From contig NZ_CP150269.1 in NCBI RefSeq assembly GCF_037976825.1, forward strand, positions 1-10,000: a stretch of DNA of 10,000 nt, written 5' to 3'. The translations under genes were made by a program, and so were the position numbers. Shown here piece after piece: positions 7,674 through 10,000 of this stretch (its first letter is position 1; each line of letters opens with the position of its first letter). Under the pieces are notes generated by a model that was not told the origin of the DNA, ran no database searches, and worked only from the letters and a program-made list of their open reading frames with translations. Origin of the DNA: Paenibacillus sp. FSL K6-1330 (GTDB lineage: Bacteria > Bacillota > Bacilli > Paenibacillales > Paenibacillaceae).

Positions 7674-10000
7674 ATGGCGGAAGAAAATTTCTCCCAAATC
7701 AAAGATCGTGACATTGGTACCGAGATGCGCGAGTCCTTTATGGACTACGCGATGAGTATCATTGTCAGCCGGGCTTTGCCGGATGTACGGGACGGAATGA
7801 AGCCAGTACACCGTCGTATTTTATATGCGATGTCTGAACTTGGAATGGCCCCGGATAAACCGCATAAGAAATCGGCAAGAATTGTTGGCGAGGTTATCGG
7901 TAAGTACCATCCTCATGGTGATTCCGCAGTTTATGAATCCATGGTTCGGATGGCGCAGGACTTCTCCATGCGTTATATGCTTGTTGATGGACACGGAAAC
8001 TTCGGTTCCATTGACGGCGATATGGCAGCGGCTATGCGTTATACCGAGGCTCGTTTATCGAAGATTGCTATGGAAATGCTGCGTGATATTAATAAAGAGA
8101 CTGTAGACTTTGCTCCTAACTATGACGGTGAGGAACAGGAACCGGTCGTTCTTCCCGCGCGTTATCCTAACTTGCTGGTAAACGGCGTATCCGGGATTGC
8201 AGTAGGTATGGCTACTAATATTCCGCCTCATAATCTCGGTGAAGTGATCGATGGCGTTCAGGCGATGATTCGAAACCCGGATATCACACCGATGGAGCTG
8301 ATGGACTATATTCAAGGACCGGATTTCCCGACAGCGGGATATATTCTGGGACGTGAAGGGATTCGTCAAGCCTACCGCACGGGGCGAGGGTCCGTTACGA
8401 TGCGGGCAAAGGCGACCATTGAAGAGAATAACAACAAGGCGCGCATTGTCGTTCACGAGATTCCGTATCAGGTGAACAAGGCTCGTTTGGTTGAGAAGAT
8501 CGCGGAACTGGTTCGCGATAAGCGGATTGATGGCATTACGGATCTCCGCGACGAGTCGGACCGTAACGGTATGCGGATTGTTATTGAGCTGCGCCGGGAC
8601 GTCAATCCGAATGTCGTTCTGAATAATCTGTACAAACATACGGCCATGCAGTCTAATTTCGGTATTAACATGCTGGCCATCGTAAACAATGAGCCGAAAA
8701 TTTTGAACCTGCGTGACGTGCTGTTCCACTATTTGGAGCATCAGGTCGTCGTTATCCGTCGCCGGACCGAGTTTGAACTGAAGAAGGCGGAAGCTCGGGC
8801 TCATATTCTCGAAGGTTTGCGGATTGCGCTGGATCATCTCGATGAGGTTATTGCCCTCATTCGCGCGTCACAGACCACAGAGGCTGCTCGCGAAGGCTTG
8901 ATGGAGCGTTTCGGTCTCAGTCATGAGCAGGCGCAGGCCATTCTGGATATGCGTTTGCAGCGCCTGACCGGACTCGAACGTGAGAAGATTGAGAACGAGT
9001 ACCAGGAATTGCTTGCCAGAATCGCGGAACTGCGCGAGATCTTGGCTAATGAGCATCTTGTGCTGCAGATTATCAATGATGAGCTCCAAGAGATTAAGGA
9101 GCGCTTCTCTGATGAACGCCGTACCGAAATTACGGTCGGGGAAGACAGCATCCTGGACGAGGATCTGATTCCACGTGAAGAAGTGATCATCACCATTACG
9201 CATACCGGTTACATCAAGCGTCTGCCTGCGAACACCTATCGCAGCCAGAAGCGGGGCGGCCGCGGCGTAGTGGGGATGGATACGAAGAGTGAGGATTTTG
9301 TCGAGCATCTCTTCGTTACGAATTCTCACCACTACCTGATGTTCTTCACGGACAAAGGGAAGGCGTACCGGTTGAAAGCTTATGAGATCCCAGAGCTTAG
9401 CCGTACCGCCCGCGGAACACCGATCATCAACCTGATTCAGATTGAACAGGGCGAGTCGATCAATGCCGTGATCCCTGTGGAGAACTTTGACAGCGATAAT
9501 TTCCTGTTCTTTGCAACGCGCCAGGGTGTCGTTAAGAAAACCCCACTTGAGGATTATGTCAATATCCGCAAGGGCGGTCTGATTGCGATCAACCTGCGCG
9601 AGGATGATTCCCTGATCGAGGTTAAGCTGACAGATGGTCAGCAGGAGATCATCATGGGTACGGCACAGGGAATGTCCATCCGCTTCAAGGAGAGTGATGT
9701 TCGCTCGATGGGAAGAAGCGCGACGGGGGTTAAAGGAATTACACTGGATGACCATGATGAAGTCATTGGCATGGACGTGGTGGACCAGGAACTTGATATC
9801 CTTATTGTAACGACCAAAGGTTACGGTAAGCGGACGCCTGCAAGCGACTACCGCAGCCAGACCCGTGGCGGTAAAGGGATCAAGACCATCAATATTACGG
9901 AGAAAAATGGACCAGTTGTGGCACTTAAGGTCGTGAAATCAGAAGAGGATCTCATGATTATTACGTCTAGCGGCACCATCATCCGTACGAGCATGGAGGG
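7674..10000 (+). CDS. gyrA: DNA gyrase subunit A (3' end outside window)
   Basis: GyrA is the DNA cleavage and rejoining subunit of DNA gyrase. The frame is open with no stop from the ATG at 7674 to the window end, giving 775 codons of an expected 820 or so; only the C-terminal tail is missing. The start follows a perfect AAGGAGGT (7661-7668) at 5 bases. The breakage-reunion domain contains [13 protein letters not shown] (S84 and E88, the unmutated residues at the main quinolone-resistance positions) and [10 protein letters not shown] with catalytic Y123. The coiled-coil tower and the motif [12 protein letters not shown] follow. The C-terminal DNA-wrapping domain carries the GyrA box QKRGGRG at 525-531 and a related repeat, SQTRGGKG, further on; the box marks gyrase rather than topoisomerase IV. 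Unlike the adjacent gyrB-gyrA of B. subtilis, this gene has its own 410-base upstream region with two candidate promoters. Confidence 0.98.
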   Translation, partial: MAEENFSQIKDRDIGTEMRESFMDYAMSIIVSRALPDVRDGMKPVHRRILYAMSELGMAPDKPHKKSARIVGEVIGKYHPHGDSAVYESMVRMAQDFSMRYMLVDGHGNFGSIDGDMAAAMRYTEARLSKIAMEMLRDINKETVDFAPNYDGEEQEPVVLPARYPNLLVNGVSGIAVGMATNIPPHNLGEVIDGVQAMIRNPDITPMELMDYIQGPDFPTAGYILGREGIRQAYRTGRGSVTMRAKATIEENNNKARIVVHEIPYQVNKARLVEKIAELVRDKRIDGITDLRDESDRNGMRIVIELRRDVNPNVVLNNLYKHTAMQSNFGINMLAIVNNEPKILNLRDVLFHYLEHQVVVIRRRTEFELKKAEARAHILEGLRIALDHLDEVIALIRASQTTEAAREGLMERFGLSHEQAQAILDMRLQRLTGLEREKIENEYQELLARIAELREILANEHLVLQIINDELQEIKERFSDERRTEITVGEDSILDEDLIPREEVIITITHTGYIKRLPANTYRSQKRGGRGVVGMDTKSEDFVEHLFVTNSHHYLMFFTDKGKAYRLKAYEIPELSRTARGTPIINLIQIEQGESINAVIPVENFDSDNFLFFATRQGVVKKTPLEDYVNIRKGGLIAINLREDDSLIEVKLTDGQQEIIMGTAQGMSIRFKESDVRSMGRSATGVKGITLDDHDEVIGMDVVDQELDILIVTTKGYGKRTPASDYRSQTRGGKGIKTINITEKNGPVVALKVVKSEEDLMIITSSGTIIRTSME

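Noticed and set aside
8055..9755. Two long open frames on the - strand opposite gyrA (8055-8837 and 8868-9755)
   Set aside because: They mirror the codon pattern of the gyrA frame, have no recognisable domains, and gyrA is unmistakable on the + strand.

Overview
This window is the replication-origin region of a spore-forming Firmicute, read outward from the start of dnaA. The gene order dnaA - dnaN - yaaA (S4) - recF - remB - gyrB - gyrA is the conserved Bacillales order. The protein sequences resemble Bacillus subtilis closely but not identically. Moderate GC content, several TTG start codons, strong AAGGAG-type ribosome binding sites and a spore-coat-type ATP-grasp gene suggest Paenibacillus or a close relative. 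The genus is an inference from memory of the families, not from a search.

Layout. Positions 1-1347 hold a complete dnaA. The spacer 1348-1549 carries the recognisable parts of oriC: a tight group of DnaA boxes, a perfect box at 1416-1424, a short GC-rich step, five DnaA-trio triplets starting at 1437, and an AT-rich stretch to 1480. A terminator-like hairpin just upstream of dnaN follows. From 1550 to 6317 the genes dnaN, yaaA, recF, remB and gyrB lie close together on the + strand and end at a strong hairpin terminator (6329-6381). One gene on the - strand (6451-7263) interrupts the gyrB-gyrA pair; it encodes an ATP-grasp protein of the YheC/YheD spore-coat-associated family. A 410-base spacer (7264-7673) carries its probable promoter and two candidate gyrA promoters. 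gyrA starts at 7674 with a perfect Shine-Dalgarno and runs off the window end, lacking only its C-terminal tail.

How the genes work together. DnaA opens the origin, DnaN is the processivity clamp, RecF helps load RecA at gaps and stalled forks, and GyrA plus GyrB form DNA gyrase, which relaxes positive supercoils ahead of the forks. YaaA is a small S4-type RNA-binding protein and RemB a DUF370 protein of the biofilm-matrix regulator family. The ATP-grasp gene is the functional outlier and is the only gene transcribed against replication.

I found no new multi-gene system here; the window is mostly a conserved housekeeping locus. The points most worth a second look are regulatory: the DnaA-trio origin, a second set of DnaA boxes across the dnaN-yaaA junction (including a perfect one inside yaaA), overlapping opposed promoters between the ATP-grasp gene and gyrA, and a parS-like core inside gyrA.
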